From positions 682,001 to 746,000 of the forward strand of contig CAWIBU010000009.1 of assembly GCA_963834445.1 (NCBI GenBank): a DNA stretch of 64,000 nucleotides, read 5' to 3'. The first letter of the stretch is position 1. Every line of letters begins with the position of its first letter. A program made the translations under genes and the position numbers. The notes beneath the pieces are model-generated. The model worked only from the letters and a program-made list of their open reading frames with translations. It ran no database searches and had not been told where the DNA came from. Positions 51,778-61,015 of the stretch are shown in pieces. This stretch comes from PALSA-350 sp963834445. Lineage in GTDB: Bacteria; Acidobacteriota; Terriglobia; Terriglobales; Acidobacteriaceae.

Positions 51778-53864
51778 TCCCCACTCCTGCCGGCGATCGC
51801 GACTTCTCGCTCTTCTGCCAAACGCGGAGCACCTGGCAGTGCTCCGTCTGCCGTCCCGGTGCGCCCGCGCCCGGTGGCCATCGCCGCACTCAGGTTGGGC
51901 GCGAGCGCCACCAGCGTGCCCATCGCCACCACCACCACCCCAATCCAGATCCACGCCATCAGCGGGTTCAGAAACACCTTGATAATGGGCAAGCCGCTGT
52001 CTGGATTCTTGCCCGCATAGATCACATAGAGATCCCAGGCCAGCGTGGAGTGGTTAGCCACCAGGGTGGACGGTTGCTGCGAAGCCGTGTAGAAGCGCTT
52101 TTCAGGGGCAAGCTGGGTGATTTTTTTGTTGCCGCGATAGACGTCGAGCAAGGCGAACTCGGTGTCGTAATTCGGATTCGAGTCTTGGGTAAAACTTTGG
52201 CACACCAGCCGGTAAGGCCCAATGGTCATGCTCTGCCCATTGTTCATTTCCTGCTCGTGGCTTTGGTTAAAGGCGCCCCCGGCGATACCAATAAAGATGA
52301 TGACCACGCCGAAGTGGACCAGGTAGCCGCCATAGCGGCGGGTGTTGCGGCGGGTCAGTTGCACCATCGCAGCAAAGATGTTCTTTCCGTTGTGCTTGCT
52401 GATTACGTTGGCGCCGCGCAGAAATTCAGAAGAGATGGCCGTAACCACACCGGCGCCCAGGGAAAAGGCAACCAGCGAGTAGAACGTGGCCTGATCTTTC
52501 CAGGGGCGAAGCCCAACCGCCAGCAGCACGATAGCGGTCACAAAAATAACTGCGGTGGGGAGAATAAAGTTTTTCCGCACGCTCTTGAACGACGCGCTGC
52601 GCCATGCGAGCAGCGGTCCGATCCCGGTGAGGAAGAGCAGAAAAAGGCCGATTGGCAGGGCGATGCGGTTGAAGAACGGCGCGCCGACGGTGACCTTGTT
52701 GCCCTGCACGTACTCCGAAATGATGGGGAACAACGTGCCCCACAAAATGGTGAAGCAGGCGGCCAGCAGCACCAGGTTATTGAACAGGAAGCTCGACTCG
52801 CGCGACACCAGCGATTCCAGCTTGTGCTCTGACTTGAGATGGTTTCGCTGGTGCAGAAAAGTGAACAGACACACAGAAAGTACGATCACCAGAAACGCGG
52901 TAAACCAGCTACCAATCGATGATTGGGCAAAAGCGTGTACTGAGCTGACCAGCCCGGAACGCGTCAGGTCGGTTCCCAGAATGCACAGCATGAACGTGCT
53001 GAAGATGAGCCACACGTTCCAGTTCTTCATCATGCCACGCTTTTCCTGCATCATGACCGAGTGCAGAAAGGCGGTGCCGGTGAGCCAGGGCATAAGCGAT
53101 GCATTTTCCACCGGGTCCCATCCCCAGTAGCCGCCCCACCCCAGCACCGAGTAAGCCCAGTGCGCGCCCAGGAAGATGCCGCAGGTCAGAAAGAGCCAGG
53201 TCACCATGGTCCAGCGGCGTGTAATGTGAATCCACTTTTCGCCGGGGTAGCGCATCATCAACGCCCCGAGAGCAAATGCAAAGGGCACGCTGAAGCCGAC
53301 ATAACCCAGGTAAAGCATCGGCGGATGGATCACCATCTCCGGATATTGCAGCAGCGGGTTCAGCCCGAAACCGTCGGCCGGCTGCACGCCCTGCACCAGC
53401 GCAAATGGCGGCGCCGCAAAGTTGAGCAACAGCAGAAAGAAGATCTGGATGCCGGCCAGGATGGTGGATGCGTAGGCCGTCAGGGTGACGTCGACCTTGT
53501 GCCGCAGACGGAGCACAAAGCCGTACGCCGTGAGCAACCAGGCCCACAGCAGCAGGGATCCTTCCTGACCAGACCACAACGCAGCAAATTTGTAGGGGCC
53601 GGGCAAAGCGCGATTGGAATGATGAAGGATATAGGAGACGGAGAAGTCGTTGGTAAACGCGGCGTATACCAGGGCGACCGCTGCACAGGTCACGGCAAAA
53701 AAGCTGCCGATGCCGGCGCGGCGCGCAGTCTCCGCCAGCCTGTCTGCGGGGATCCGGCCGCGGTAGCCGGTGGCCAGTTGCCGTAGTGCGACTCCGCCGG
53801 CCAGCAGGGTGTAGCCGCTCAGAACAAGGGCGAGGAGGAGAGCAAAACTTCCAAATTCCGGCAT
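51774..53864 (-). CDS. ccmF: Cytochrome c haem lyase subunit CcmF
   Basis: A 696-residue protein with about 14-15 helices. The haem-binding WWD motif is WGGYWGWDPVENASLMPWLT, flanked by conserved His residues (MVIHPPMLYLGYVGF; TAFLHSVM). A periplasmic domain precedes the last helix (WIWIGVVVVAMGTLVALAPN). CcmF ligates haem to apocytochrome c at the inner membrane with CcmH and CcmI. It is the first gene of this operon in the window; CcmA-E are not present here. The C-terminus after the last helix is Ala/Arg-rich. Confidence 0.93.
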   Translation of the reverse strand: MPEFGSFALLLALVLSGYTLLAGGVALRQLATGYRGRIPADRLAETARRAGIGSFFAVTCAAVALVYAAFTNDFSVSYILHHSNRALPGPYKFAALWSGQEGSLLLWAWLLTAYGFVLRLRHKVDVTLTAYASTILAGIQIFFLLLLNFAAPPFALVQGVQPADGFGLNPLLQYPEMVIHPPMLYLGYVGFSVPFAFALGALMMRYPGEKWIHITRRWTMVTWLFLTCGIFLGAHWAYSVLGWGGYWGWDPVENASLMPWLTGTAFLHSVMMQEKRGMMKNWNVWLIFSTFMLCILGTDLTRSGLVSSVHAFAQSSIGSWFTAFLVIVLSVCLFTFLHQRNHLKSEHKLESLVSRESSFLFNNLVLLAACFTILWGTLFPIISEYVQGNKVTVGAPFFNRIALPIGLFLLFLTGIGPLLAWRSASFKSVRKNFILPTAVIFVTAIVLLAVGLRPWKDQATFYSLVAFSLGAGVVTAISSEFLRGANVISKHNGKNIFAAMVQLTRRNTRRYGGYLVHFGVVIIFIGIAGGAFNQSHEQEMNNGQSMTIGPYRLVCQSFTQDSNPNYDTEFALLDVYRGNKKITQLAPEKRFYTASQQPSTLVANHSTLAWDLYVIYAGKNPDSGLPIIKVFLNPLMAWIWIGVVVVAMGTLVALAPNLSAAMATGRGRTGTADGALPGAPRLAEEREVAIAGRSGD

Positions 53865-54202
53865 GAGAAAGACCCTCTCGATTGTCGCAGAGGCACAGGG
53901 GCGACGGCAATGCCGCCTAGTAACGCGGTCAAAGTAATCATGGGGTCAACGCGGGGAACGACGCAAGCAAAGGCGTGGAAGGGTACGGGCTTTAGCCCGT
54001 ACAAAATGAAGTAAAAGGTCAATCGGCTTTAGCCGCTGAGGGCAGCGCATCCAGTCAGAAATGCGCCCTCAGCGGCTGAAGCCGGGTTATTTTTGCGGCT
54101 ATTACGTACGGGCCGATGCTCGCTGCGGCGAGGTAGCCCGTACCCTTCAGGGACAGAGTTTTTCCGCAGCCTGTGAAGCCCGTACCCTTCAAGGCTTGAG
54201 GA
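53865..54202. repeat. Nested palindromic repeats
   Basis: No gene. GTACGGGCT-2-AGCCCGTAC lies at 53983-54002. A long hairpin at 54024-54084 has 20-base arms beginning CGGCTTTAGCCGCTGAGGGC with one mismatch. GTAGCCCGTACCCTT at 54133-54147 is the inverse of the first arm, and a further AAGCCCGTACCCTTCAAGG is at 54176-54194. These are acidobacterial REP-like sequences. They lie between ccmF and the receiver gene. Confidence 0.65.
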
Positions 54203-54586
54203 TTATGCCGAGCGGCGCATACATTGCCTGAGCAAATCCTGCACCAGCCGGATGAGGCTATCGGGATCGCAAGGCTTGAGCCGGAATACTACGTTCAAGT
54301 CGTCGTAGGCGGCTTCCGCGTCGGGTAATCCGCTCAGCACGATGATGGGCAGGTCAAAGCCGCGCCGCCGCACTTCGGCAACTAATTCAGGCCCACTCAT
54401 GACCGGCATCAGATGGTCGGTGATAATCAGGCGGACAGGGTTGGGACCTTCGGATTCAATCAGAATATCGAGCGCTTGCCGCCCTTGGGGGGCAACGGAA
54501 ACTTCCCACCCCGAACTCTCAAGGATGGCCCGCCGAGTGGCCGACTGTAGATAATTATCATCGACCAGCAGGATGCGTGCAGACAT
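54203..54586 (-). CDS. Stand-alone response-regulator receiver protein
   Basis: A 127-residue CheY-like domain with no output domain. The acidic pair is in ARILLVDDNY, the phosphorylatable Asp in LIITDHLMPVMSG, the conserved Ser in IIVLSG and the Lys in RLKPCD. It is phosphorylated by an unlinked histidine kinase and probably works by protein-protein contact. The ATG at 54586 is preferred over an in-frame TTG at 54592. Its 3' side is bordered by repeats and no kinase is nearby. Confidence 0.88.
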   Translation of the reverse strand: MSARILLVDDNYLQSATRRAILESSGWEVSVAPQGRQALDILIESEGPNPVRLIITDHLMPVMSGPELVAEVRRRGFDLPIIVLSGLPDAEAAYDDLNVVFRLKPCDPDSLIRLVQDLLRQCMRRSA

Positions 54587-54702
54587 ATTCAAGGAGCCCG
54601 ATTACCCTCTCGACAATGGATGAACACACGATGAAAACGGTTGCCCGAAAAACCCGTCTTTTCGCAAAGGCGGCTCTACTTAACCGTACCGCTTTCGGGG
54701 GA

Positions 54703-55377
54703 TCAGACTGGCCCAAAGTGGAAGTGGAGTTCCTGCACGCTGGCGATCGGCGTTCCATCTTTAGTTGCGGGGCGAAAGGTCCAGGTCTTCAACGTGCCAA
54801 TTACACTCGATTCGATGCCGTAGCCCAGCGTGTGCAGAACCGCCAGGTCGGCCACCTTACCGCTGGGATCGATGGTCACATCGACCACCACATCGCCCTG
54901 GATACCCCGGGGAAGCGCCGATAGATCGGGCGCCGGGCTGGGGGAAAAGGTAGTCAGCGCGATCTGAATGGAGCCCGATCCCCAGGAATCTGAGCCGCTG
55001 CTGGCATCGGGTACAGCCGACGCGGGCGCGGAAGCATTGGGAGAGGGTGCCGTCTCGGTCACTGTCAGGTGGGGCAGGGGCGGTAGGTGGAGCGTGGCCG
55101 GGGCCGGCTCCGCAGCAACCAGACTGGGCGTTATTTGCGGGGCGGAGACGGCCCGCGGCTTCGCTTTTACGTTCGCATGCAACACCGGGACAGGCGCTCG
55201 CCCGGGCAGGTACGCCAGCTCCACGCGCGTGCCTGATTCCGTGCCGGGCAGGCTGAACACATGCACCGGATGCAAGCGCAGGGTGAGGAAAATGGCCCCC
55301 GCACACACCGCGTGCACGGCCACAGACAGCGAAGTTGGGCCGAGCAAACGCCGCCGGTTTGGGAGCGGAGCAAACAT
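54703..55377 (-). CDS. Energy transducer TonB
   Basis: A 224-residue protein with an N-terminal helix (LSVAVHAVCAGAIFLTLRL), a Pro-rich periplasmic spacer (about 80-150) and a C-terminal TonB domain (GDVVVDVTIDPSGKVADLAV then ESSVIGTLKTWTFRPATKDG). TonB couples the proton gradient via ExbB/ExbD to outer-membrane receptors. ExbB/D are not adjacent. The ATG at 55377 follows GGTGGGA and fits the family start; the open frame reaches further upstream without support. The convergent or following genes are unrelated. Confidence 0.85.
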   Translation of the reverse strand: MFAPLPNRRRLLGPTSLSVAVHAVCAGAIFLTLRLHPVHVFSLPGTESGTRVELAYLPGRAPVPVLHANVKAKPRAVSAPQITPSLVAAEPAPATLHLPPLPHLTVTETAPSPNASAPASAVPDASSGSDSWGSGSIQIALTTFSPSPAPDLSALPRGIQGDVVVDVTIDPSGKVADLAVLHTLGYGIESSVIGTLKTWTFRPATKDGTPIASVQELHFHFGPV

Positions 55378-55462
55378 GGTTTCCCACCATTTTAATTGGC
55401 ACGATCCGCTCGCAACAGCAATTGTGCGCATGAATCTCGACCCTGACTTCTGGATGTAAATA

Positions 55463-55492
55463 AAAAGCGCACCCTGGAGGGGGTGCGCTTTT
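55463..55492 (-). terminator. Rho-independent terminator downstream of the S41 peptidase
   Basis: A perfect 12-base stem AAAAGCGCACCC / GGGTGCGCTTTT with a 6-base loop. On the minus strand it is followed by TTTTTATTT, giving the U tract. It lies about 60 bases after the stop of the minus-strand S41 gene and upstream of tonB. Confidence 0.8.
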
Positions 55493-55550
55493 GTTGGGAT
55501 GCGCTTTCACACACCATTCCCCATACGGGGAGAACGTCTTGAGCGGTTGG

Positions 55551-56759
55551 TTAGCTGCCCTGATGCACAACAATCACTTTCTTGCGATGAGTCCTGGGCT
55601 TGGGTGCCGGGGGCGCCACCGGGGGGGCCGGCGAGCTGGTTGCCACCAGCCAGGTTTGTGCGGCCTGCACAACCGGGTCGTTGGCTTCAAGCGGCATGCT
55701 CGCACTGGCAGGGAATACCTGGTCGGGGGTAAAGCCGTCCGGGTAGGGTTTGCCTGAGCGGTCGGCGTCGATGGCCGTGGTCAGGTAAAGTTCCGCCCCA
55801 TCATCCAGCTTGAACGGCTGCACGGCGGTGGATTTTCCAGCCGTGTGGGTGCCGAAGGACCGGGAGTTAGGGCGTCCGTGGAAGGCGATGGTAATGGCCT
55901 CCGCGGAGCTGGCCGTGCTGCCATCCACCAGAACCGCAACCGGTGTGGTGTCAGACATGGCGTTCAGGGCAGGCGTTTCGTCCAGCGTCAGAGAAACGGT
56001 CTCGAGACCAGCCGGATTGCGGGTGCCCGTCTTGCCGTCCTGATAAAACCAGTTAACGTTGCCGTCGGCGGCCACAAACGAACCTAGCACGCCATCGCCC
56101 AGGATCGGCCCGATGCCGGTCAACATCGGCCACATATTACCGCCGGTGTTGCCGCGCAGGTCGACGATCCAGCCCCTGGGGCTTTGTGCCGAGAGGTCAG
56201 CCAGAATACGGCGCACGTCGGCTGCATACAGTAGCAGTCCGTCGTTGTCCTTCGCCGAGCACCGGGGCAGCACGACATAGCCAAAATTCTTGCCTTGAAC
56301 CGTCACTATGTGACCTTCCGGCAGCCGGCGAGCCGTGAAGGGGGTAGGAACAGGCGTCTCCGTCCGGGTACCTGCAGGGGCGCTGTCCTGGGCTTCTTTC
56401 TCGGCCTGTTGCATCAGGGCGATTTGATCGGGGTAGAGGCCCGGAGGCAGGCGAAGGTGGCTGCCTGGGTCGCCGAGCTGTACCAGCGTCCAATAAATCG
56501 CCGGGTAGGTGTCGATGGGGTTGAAAGCACCGCCCGCACGTTTAAACGCTTCGGTACGAAGCGTTGCCCAGTCAACGCCCTCACCATGCAGAGCGTGTTG
56601 CCGCATGATGTCGATGGCGTTGTCCAGAAAAGCCGCAGCATCCGGCGTAATCGCCGTCGGACTTTGTTGCGGGCGGGGGACAGACTTCTTACCAGCCAGG
56701 CAGATCGCCGGGCTGATGAAGAGCAACGAGCATGCGAGAATGCGTATTTGGTACTTCAT
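55551..56759 (-). CDS. S41 family peptidase, exported
   Basis: A 402-residue serine protease of the tail-specific/C-terminal processing type. After a signal peptide (ILACSLLFISPAICLAG) it has GWIVDLRGNTGGNMWPML, VAVLVDGSTASSAEAITIAF with the nucleophile Ser, and SFGTHTAGKSTA with the probable Lys partner. No PDZ domain is clear between the N-terminus and the core. The tail is Pro-rich and basic. It would degrade or trim periplasmic proteins. It ends before a strong terminator. Confidence 0.88.
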   Translation of the reverse strand: MKYQIRILACSLLFISPAICLAGKKSVPRPQQSPTAITPDAAAFLDNAIDIMRQHALHGEGVDWATLRTEAFKRAGGAFNPIDTYPAIYWTLVQLGDPGSHLRLPPGLYPDQIALMQQAEKEAQDSAPAGTRTETPVPTPFTARRLPEGHIVTVQGKNFGYVVLPRCSAKDNDGLLLYAADVRRILADLSAQSPRGWIVDLRGNTGGNMWPMLTGIGPILGDGVLGSFVAADGNVNWFYQDGKTGTRNPAGLETVSLTLDETPALNAMSDTTPVAVLVDGSTASSAEAITIAFHGRPNSRSFGTHTAGKSTAVQPFKLDDGAELYLTTAIDADRSGKPYPDGFTPDQVFPASASMPLEANDPVVQAAQTWLVATSSPAPPVAPPAPKPRTHRKKVIVVHQGS

Positions 56760-56896
56760 GGCAGAGCAAGACTAGCATGCCATCAGTAACCATTCTGATC
56801 GCACAAAGGTTGCAGATTGAACATCTTGCGGGCTGACATCAAGTTCACAAAAGTTGTAGGTAACGACACCGAAGCAGTTGCACAAAGCGCGCCTGA

Positions 56897-57586
56897 TCAG
56901 CGGCTGATAGGCAAAGCGAAGTCCACCCCGGCGGCGTGGTTGGCCGCGATCGTTTGTGGCACATCAAGCAGGGAGAGTGGAATCTCCTGCCGCGTCTCGC
57001 CGTCCAGCGCGTACAGGGTGGTCGCGGTCAGCGCGTAATTGTGCACCTGTTGGGCCGGGCGGCCGTCCTTGAAAATCAACGTGGTAGCCGGTTGGGCATG
57101 CACCGGCGCGGTGACGATTGGCCCCTGGTACATGGGCCGGAAGAGGGGCGGCTCACTGGCAGCCACTTCTGGGCTTGCGTCTGCGGGGGGGGCGGCTGAA
57201 GGCCCGGCGTAGCCGGCTTGCGCCGGGGGATTATTGACTGCAGCGTCCTGCTCGTCGGTATCCCCGGTAACGCCGGACGTGAACGGCAGGCCCAGGGGCA
57301 CCAGACCACCATAAAAGTACGGGTATGGTCCGCGATAGCCAGTGGCGCGGCGGCCGTCATCATGATCATGATCGTGGCGTTGCCCCCCGCCGGGCCACGC
57401 TCCCGGATGGTTAATTTGTCCGGACCGGCCCCACAGCAAAGGCGCCGCCGGCGGCGTAAAGGTGTGCCCCGATGGAGTGCGACCGGTCGAGGGCATGGCG
57501 GGTCCGCCATGTTGGCCAAGCAGGGCCGTCTGCAGGATGAGAAGGCTGGAAGCGACTTGAAGAAAACAGGAAAGCCTGCGCCGCAT
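56897..57586 (-). CDS. Secreted low-complexity protein, unknown
   Basis: A 229-residue protein with a signal peptide (FLQVASSLLILQTALLGQ) and a Pro/Gly/Ala-rich middle, including HDHDHDDGRR, a possible metal-binding patch. The C-terminal 70 residues look folded: TTLIFKDGRPAQQVHNYALT then TTTLYALDGETRQEIPLSLL and DVPQTIAANHAAGVDF. That part recalls the short C-terminal domain of several acidobacterial exported proteins. Function is unknown. It is upstream of the S41 peptidase on the same strand. Confidence 0.65.
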   Translation of the reverse strand: MRRRLSCFLQVASSLLILQTALLGQHGGPAMPSTGRTPSGHTFTPPAAPLLWGRSGQINHPGAWPGGGQRHDHDHDDGRRATGYRGPYPYFYGGLVPLGLPFTSGVTGDTDEQDAAVNNPPAQAGYAGPSAAPPADASPEVAASEPPLFRPMYQGPIVTAPVHAQPATTLIFKDGRPAQQVHNYALTATTLYALDGETRQEIPLSLLDVPQTIAANHAAGVDFALPISR

Positions 57587-57895
57587 TCTTCTATTCTAGT
57601 CCCCTTCGCGCGTCGCGCGCCCGGTCCGGCGAGAATGCTCTGCAGCGCGCAAACAAAAAGCGCGGGGCGACATCTTAGCCGTGCCAAAACTCTCATACGC
57701 AAGGGAAAGCTGGCTGGCCGCAGCGACCTGACCAGTCCAAGCAAATGTCAGTCCCGAAGGGACGGCTGAAGTATCCCCAGGATGGAGTCCTGGGGACTTT
57801 GTATCCAGAAGAACTGCGCAAGTTACCAGAACGATCGGTCGGCTTCCCTGCGGGACCCTTCAGAATTACCGAGTCCCGAGGAATTGTTCGTGTTT
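57587..57895. repeat. Intergenic palindromes (CAGTCCC-type repeat)
   Basis: No gene. CAGTCCCGAAGGGACGGCTG at 57750-57769 is a near copy of the motif at 10939. It is followed by TCCCCAGGA-5-TCCTGGGGA (57774-57796), a second palindrome. They separate the secreted-protein gene from the 3' end of the radical SAM gene. Confidence 0.6.
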
Positions 57896-59455
57896 CTACT
57901 CGAGAACCGGGAACGGACTAAGACCCGAAGCAGGGGCGGGCGGCTTTGCCCAGACCGGCATCGCGAGCTCCGGCATAGGCTCCGAGATAAAGAACTTACG
58001 CGTGTGCTTGGAAAGCCACCGTGCCCCGCTGTTGGCTTTCTTCCGGCGCGCACTGTCGGTGCTGATGCCCGTCCCGGCATACATCTTGCGGTAAAGCTTG
58101 GAGAGAAACACAAACGCGATGCGCGAGCGCAACGACGGTGTGCAATCGGCTCGCTTCCAGATGTTCGGAAAGCTGTAAAAGCGATCCCAAACTCCCTGGG
58201 TACGGTCGCTGATCTCCTGTGCGCTCATCAACGGATGGGGCATAAACATCTTGGGCCGGGTCGCGGCGGGAATTAACCAGTACCGTGTGACGGGGATGCC
58301 ATCCACATATACCGGATCTTTCTCCTGTTCCTTCTCCCAGCGAAGAAAGTCGACCGTCCCCGGGAAAGGCGTCAGCATCACGAACTGTGCAAACGCCAGC
58401 CCAGCCCGGCCCGCGAGATCCGCCGTGGCTTTAAACGTCTCCGGCTTATCAGAGGGAAGCCCGAAGATGAACGATCCCAACATGTGCAGTCCGTGCGCGC
58501 GGAATGTCTGCAGCTGCTTCACCAGCCCTTCACCCGACAAGTTGAACTCCTTGAAAACCGACTTCAAGCCTTCCGGGGTAACAGCCTCAATGCCAACCAG
58601 CGCGCCCTTGATATTCGCCTTGCGCATGGCATCGAGATATTCGGGATCTTCCGCTGATTCCATCGTGATCTGAGTAAAAAACACCATGTTTTTCGGGAGC
58701 TTGGCCAGCTCGGCCATGAGCGCAAACTTATCACTCCGGATCTGCTCCAGCTCCGCCAGCTTGGCCAGGTTGTTCTGCTCCCGCGCCAGCCGCAGATCGG
58801 TGAGCGTGACGGGATAGAAGTTGTCGTCGGCCAGCGCAATAAAGCGGAAACCCTGGCGTCGCAGCTCCACAATCTCTTCGATCACGCTCGAAAAACTCCG
58901 CTGCCTGGGCTTTTGCCCATCGGTCCGCCACACCGAACAGAATGAACAATGCTTCGGGCAACCACGCACTGTCTGCACCGATGCCCACATATATTTGTCG
59001 GGCGGTAGCAGGTCCCAACGCGCGGGCACAAACTGGTCGGCATCGATCCTGCCGCCTTCGTAGATTTTTTCCGGCGTACCGTCAAGGCAGGCACGCAGTG
59101 CCTTAGACCAGACAACATCTCCGTCGCCCTTCACCACGGAATGGGCATGACCGCGCTCCAGGGCTTCTTCCGGGTAAAGCGTGGCGTGAATGCCGCCATA
59201 GATAACCCAGGCGCCGCGCTCGCGAGCCACCCGGCCAACTTCGTAACCGCGCAGCGCATTGCCGGTGTGAATGCCGATACCAACCAGATCACCGGCCTGG
59301 ATAGTCAAGGGGTCAAGCGCTTCAAGCGTCTCATCGACAATGATGGGGTCGCCAAAAGAAGCCGGGGTCGCCCCAGCCAACACATAAAGCCAGCGCGGGG
59401 TGATCACAGCGGTGCCAAAGGAATGATCGCTGGGATTGATGAGAAAAACAGCCAT
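57896..59455 (-). CDS. B12-binding-domain radical SAM protein
   Basis: A 519-residue enzyme. Residues about 1-130 form a cobalamin-binding-like Rossmann domain (VGIGIHTGNALRGYEV; VIYGGIHATLYPEEAL), without the classical DxHxxG. The radical SAM cluster is Cys166-x3-Cys170-x2-Cys173 in RGCPKHCSFCSVW, and later blocks include TQITMESAEDPEYLDAMRKA and GLHMLGSFIFGLPSDKPETF. It could be a methyltransferase of the hopanoid-lipid or ring-modifying type. The C-terminal 60 residues are basic. No pathway partner adjoins it. Confidence 0.88.
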   Translation of the reverse strand: MAVFLINPSDHSFGTAVITPRWLYVLAGATPASFGDPIIVDETLEALDPLTIQAGDLVGIGIHTGNALRGYEVGRVARERGAWVIYGGIHATLYPEEALERGHAHSVVKGDGDVVWSKALRACLDGTPEKIYEGGRIDADQFVPARWDLLPPDKYMWASVQTVRGCPKHCSFCSVWRTDGQKPRQRSFSSVIEEIVELRRQGFRFIALADDNFYPVTLTDLRLAREQNNLAKLAELEQIRSDKFALMAELAKLPKNMVFFTQITMESAEDPEYLDAMRKANIKGALVGIEAVTPEGLKSVFKEFNLSGEGLVKQLQTFRAHGLHMLGSFIFGLPSDKPETFKATADLAGRAGLAFAQFVMLTPFPGTVDFLRWEKEQEKDPVYVDGIPVTRYWLIPAATRPKMFMPHPLMSAQEISDRTQGVWDRFYSFPNIWKRADCTPSLRSRIAFVFLSKLYRKMYAGTGISTDSARRKKANSGARWLSKHTRKFFISEPMPELAMPVWAKPPAPASGLSPFPVLE

Positions 59456-59908
59456 ACTTTACTAGTCCTTTCAAGACGCACGTACACCACTGGCAACTCG
59501 CCATGAGCGCGAAAAATCGTCCAGGTCGCACAAAATAGGAAAGTTGCGATGACAAGGGTCGCTAGAGCTTCTTGAACAGGAGCAGAAGAGATCACGTTTG
59601 GCAACGTGGTAAGCCTATTCCGAAAATCGCATTTTGTATAGGAAAGTCGGCGTTATATGACGCATGTGCCCCTCACCTGATACGGACTTCCGGTCTCTCT
59701 TACCAAAATGAACACGGTGTTCCCCGCATTTCTCACCACCGTATCGGTGGTCCTGAAAATGGCGCGGACGAATCTCTGGCGGGTTCGATGTGATTGCACA
59801 GAGAGGTGCTGAGTAGATGATACGTTTTTCCGCCTGGCACCGAGTTTTCCGCAGCCGTGCAGCCCACCCACGGTGATGACAAATGGCTTCCGTTGAGCGA
59901 TGCCTTTC
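59456..59908. other. Non-coding stretch, little recognised
   Basis: About 450 bases between two minus-strand genes. A piece near 59840-59862 (GAGTTTTCCGCAGCC) resembles a repeat near 54157-54171 (GAGTTTTTCCGCAGCC). Open frames on both strands have no family likeness. It probably contains the promoter of the radical SAM gene. Confidence 0.4.
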
Positions 59909-60922
59909 TCAGACCTGCCCAACCCGGCAGGAAGCGCCTGAGCGGAGCGATTGCTCGGCGGCTACTGCGATCGCAAGCGCGCGCAGACCGTCTAACCCGG
60001 TGACCAGCGGGTCCCGGTCGCTGAGGACCGTGTCGACAAAGTCAGTCACTTCGGCCAGGTAAGCATCCCGGAATCGTGAAAGAAAGTGATCCGCCAAAGG
60101 GTAGCTGCCTTGGCCGGGTTTCAGCAACGTTGCCGCGTGTTGCCGCAGGCCGCCGATCAGCACAGAACCCCTGGATCCAACGATCTCTGTGCGCACATCG
60201 TAGCCGTACAGGCTCTGCGCATACGATTCGATATTGCCAATCGCGCCGCGGTTGAAGCGCAGGTTCACCGTGCTGGCCACCACGTCTCCAAATTTCTCGA
60301 TCTCGGGCCGAATCGCGACCGTGCCAAAGGAGTGCACGTCTGCGACTTCATCCCGCGTCAGCCAACGCGCCAGGTCGAAATCGTGAATGGTGCTGTTGTA
60401 AAAGAGCATGCCGTTGATGCCCGACTGGTACGCAGCCAGTGGCGGCAGGTCTTTGTCGCGGCCAATGGACTTGAAAATCACCGGCTCGCCGATTTCCCCA
60501 GCCTCGATCTGCTGCATAGCCCACACATACGCAGGGTCATAACGGCGCATGAACCCCATCTGCAGGCGAACCCCAGCATCCTTGACCACCTGCAACGCGT
60601 TTTGTGCGCTCCGCAGGCTCAGGCCCAGTGGCTTCTCGCACAAAATGTCTTTACCGGCGCGCGCCGCGGCTTCGACCGCTTCGGCATGAAATTTATCGGG
60701 CGTCGCAATCAACACCGCCTGAATATCTTTGCGTTCCAGCATCGCGTCCAGGCTGGCATAAGCGTGCTCGATCTCCAGCTCGGCGGCCACTTTGCCGGCA
60801 CGGGCCCCATCCACATCCGCCACCGCGATCAGTTGCGCATGCGGAACCAGGTGACGCAGGTTCTCCGCGTGCCGCTTGCCCATTTCCCCAACCCCAAGCA
60901 CGCCCATACCCAACTTGCGCAT
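59909..60922 (-). CDS. Gfo/Idh/MocA family oxidoreductase
   Basis: A 337-residue NAD(P)-dependent sugar or inositol dehydrogenase. The N-terminal Rossmann domain is GMGVLGVGEMGKRHAENLRH. The catalytic Lys is in DILCEKPLG, and IHDFDLARWLT carries the catalytic His and Asp, matching inositol 2-dehydrogenase-like enzymes. It is cytoplasmic. AGGAG lies nine bases before the ATG at 60922, which decides this start over the TTG at 60946. The pseudokinase gene ends some 90 bases upstream on the same strand. Confidence 0.9.
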   Translation of the reverse strand: MRKLGMGVLGVGEMGKRHAENLRHLVPHAQLIAVADVDGARAGKVAAELEIEHAYASLDAMLERKDIQAVLIATPDKFHAEAVEAAARAGKDILCEKPLGLSLRSAQNALQVVKDAGVRLQMGFMRRYDPAYVWAMQQIEAGEIGEPVIFKSIGRDKDLPPLAAYQSGINGMLFYNSTIHDFDLARWLTRDEVADVHSFGTVAIRPEIEKFGDVVASTVNLRFNRGAIGNIESYAQSLYGYDVRTEIVGSRGSVLIGGLRQHAATLLKPGQGSYPLADHFLSRFRDAYLAEVTDFVDTVLSDRDPLVTGLDGLRALAIAVAAEQSLRSGASCRVGQV

Positions 60923-61015
60923 CCGCGTATGCTCCTGACGTGCCAAAACGATAAGCGCTTAGCGAACATCCTTCAAGCCACGCCGGCCGTCTGGGCGCCG
61001 GGCAGCGAGGCTGTT

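Noticed and set aside
59653..59922. 89-codon minus-strand frame between the radical SAM and oxidoreductase genes
   Set aside because: It has no recognisable domain, overlaps the end of the oxidoreductase and includes repeat-like sequence.
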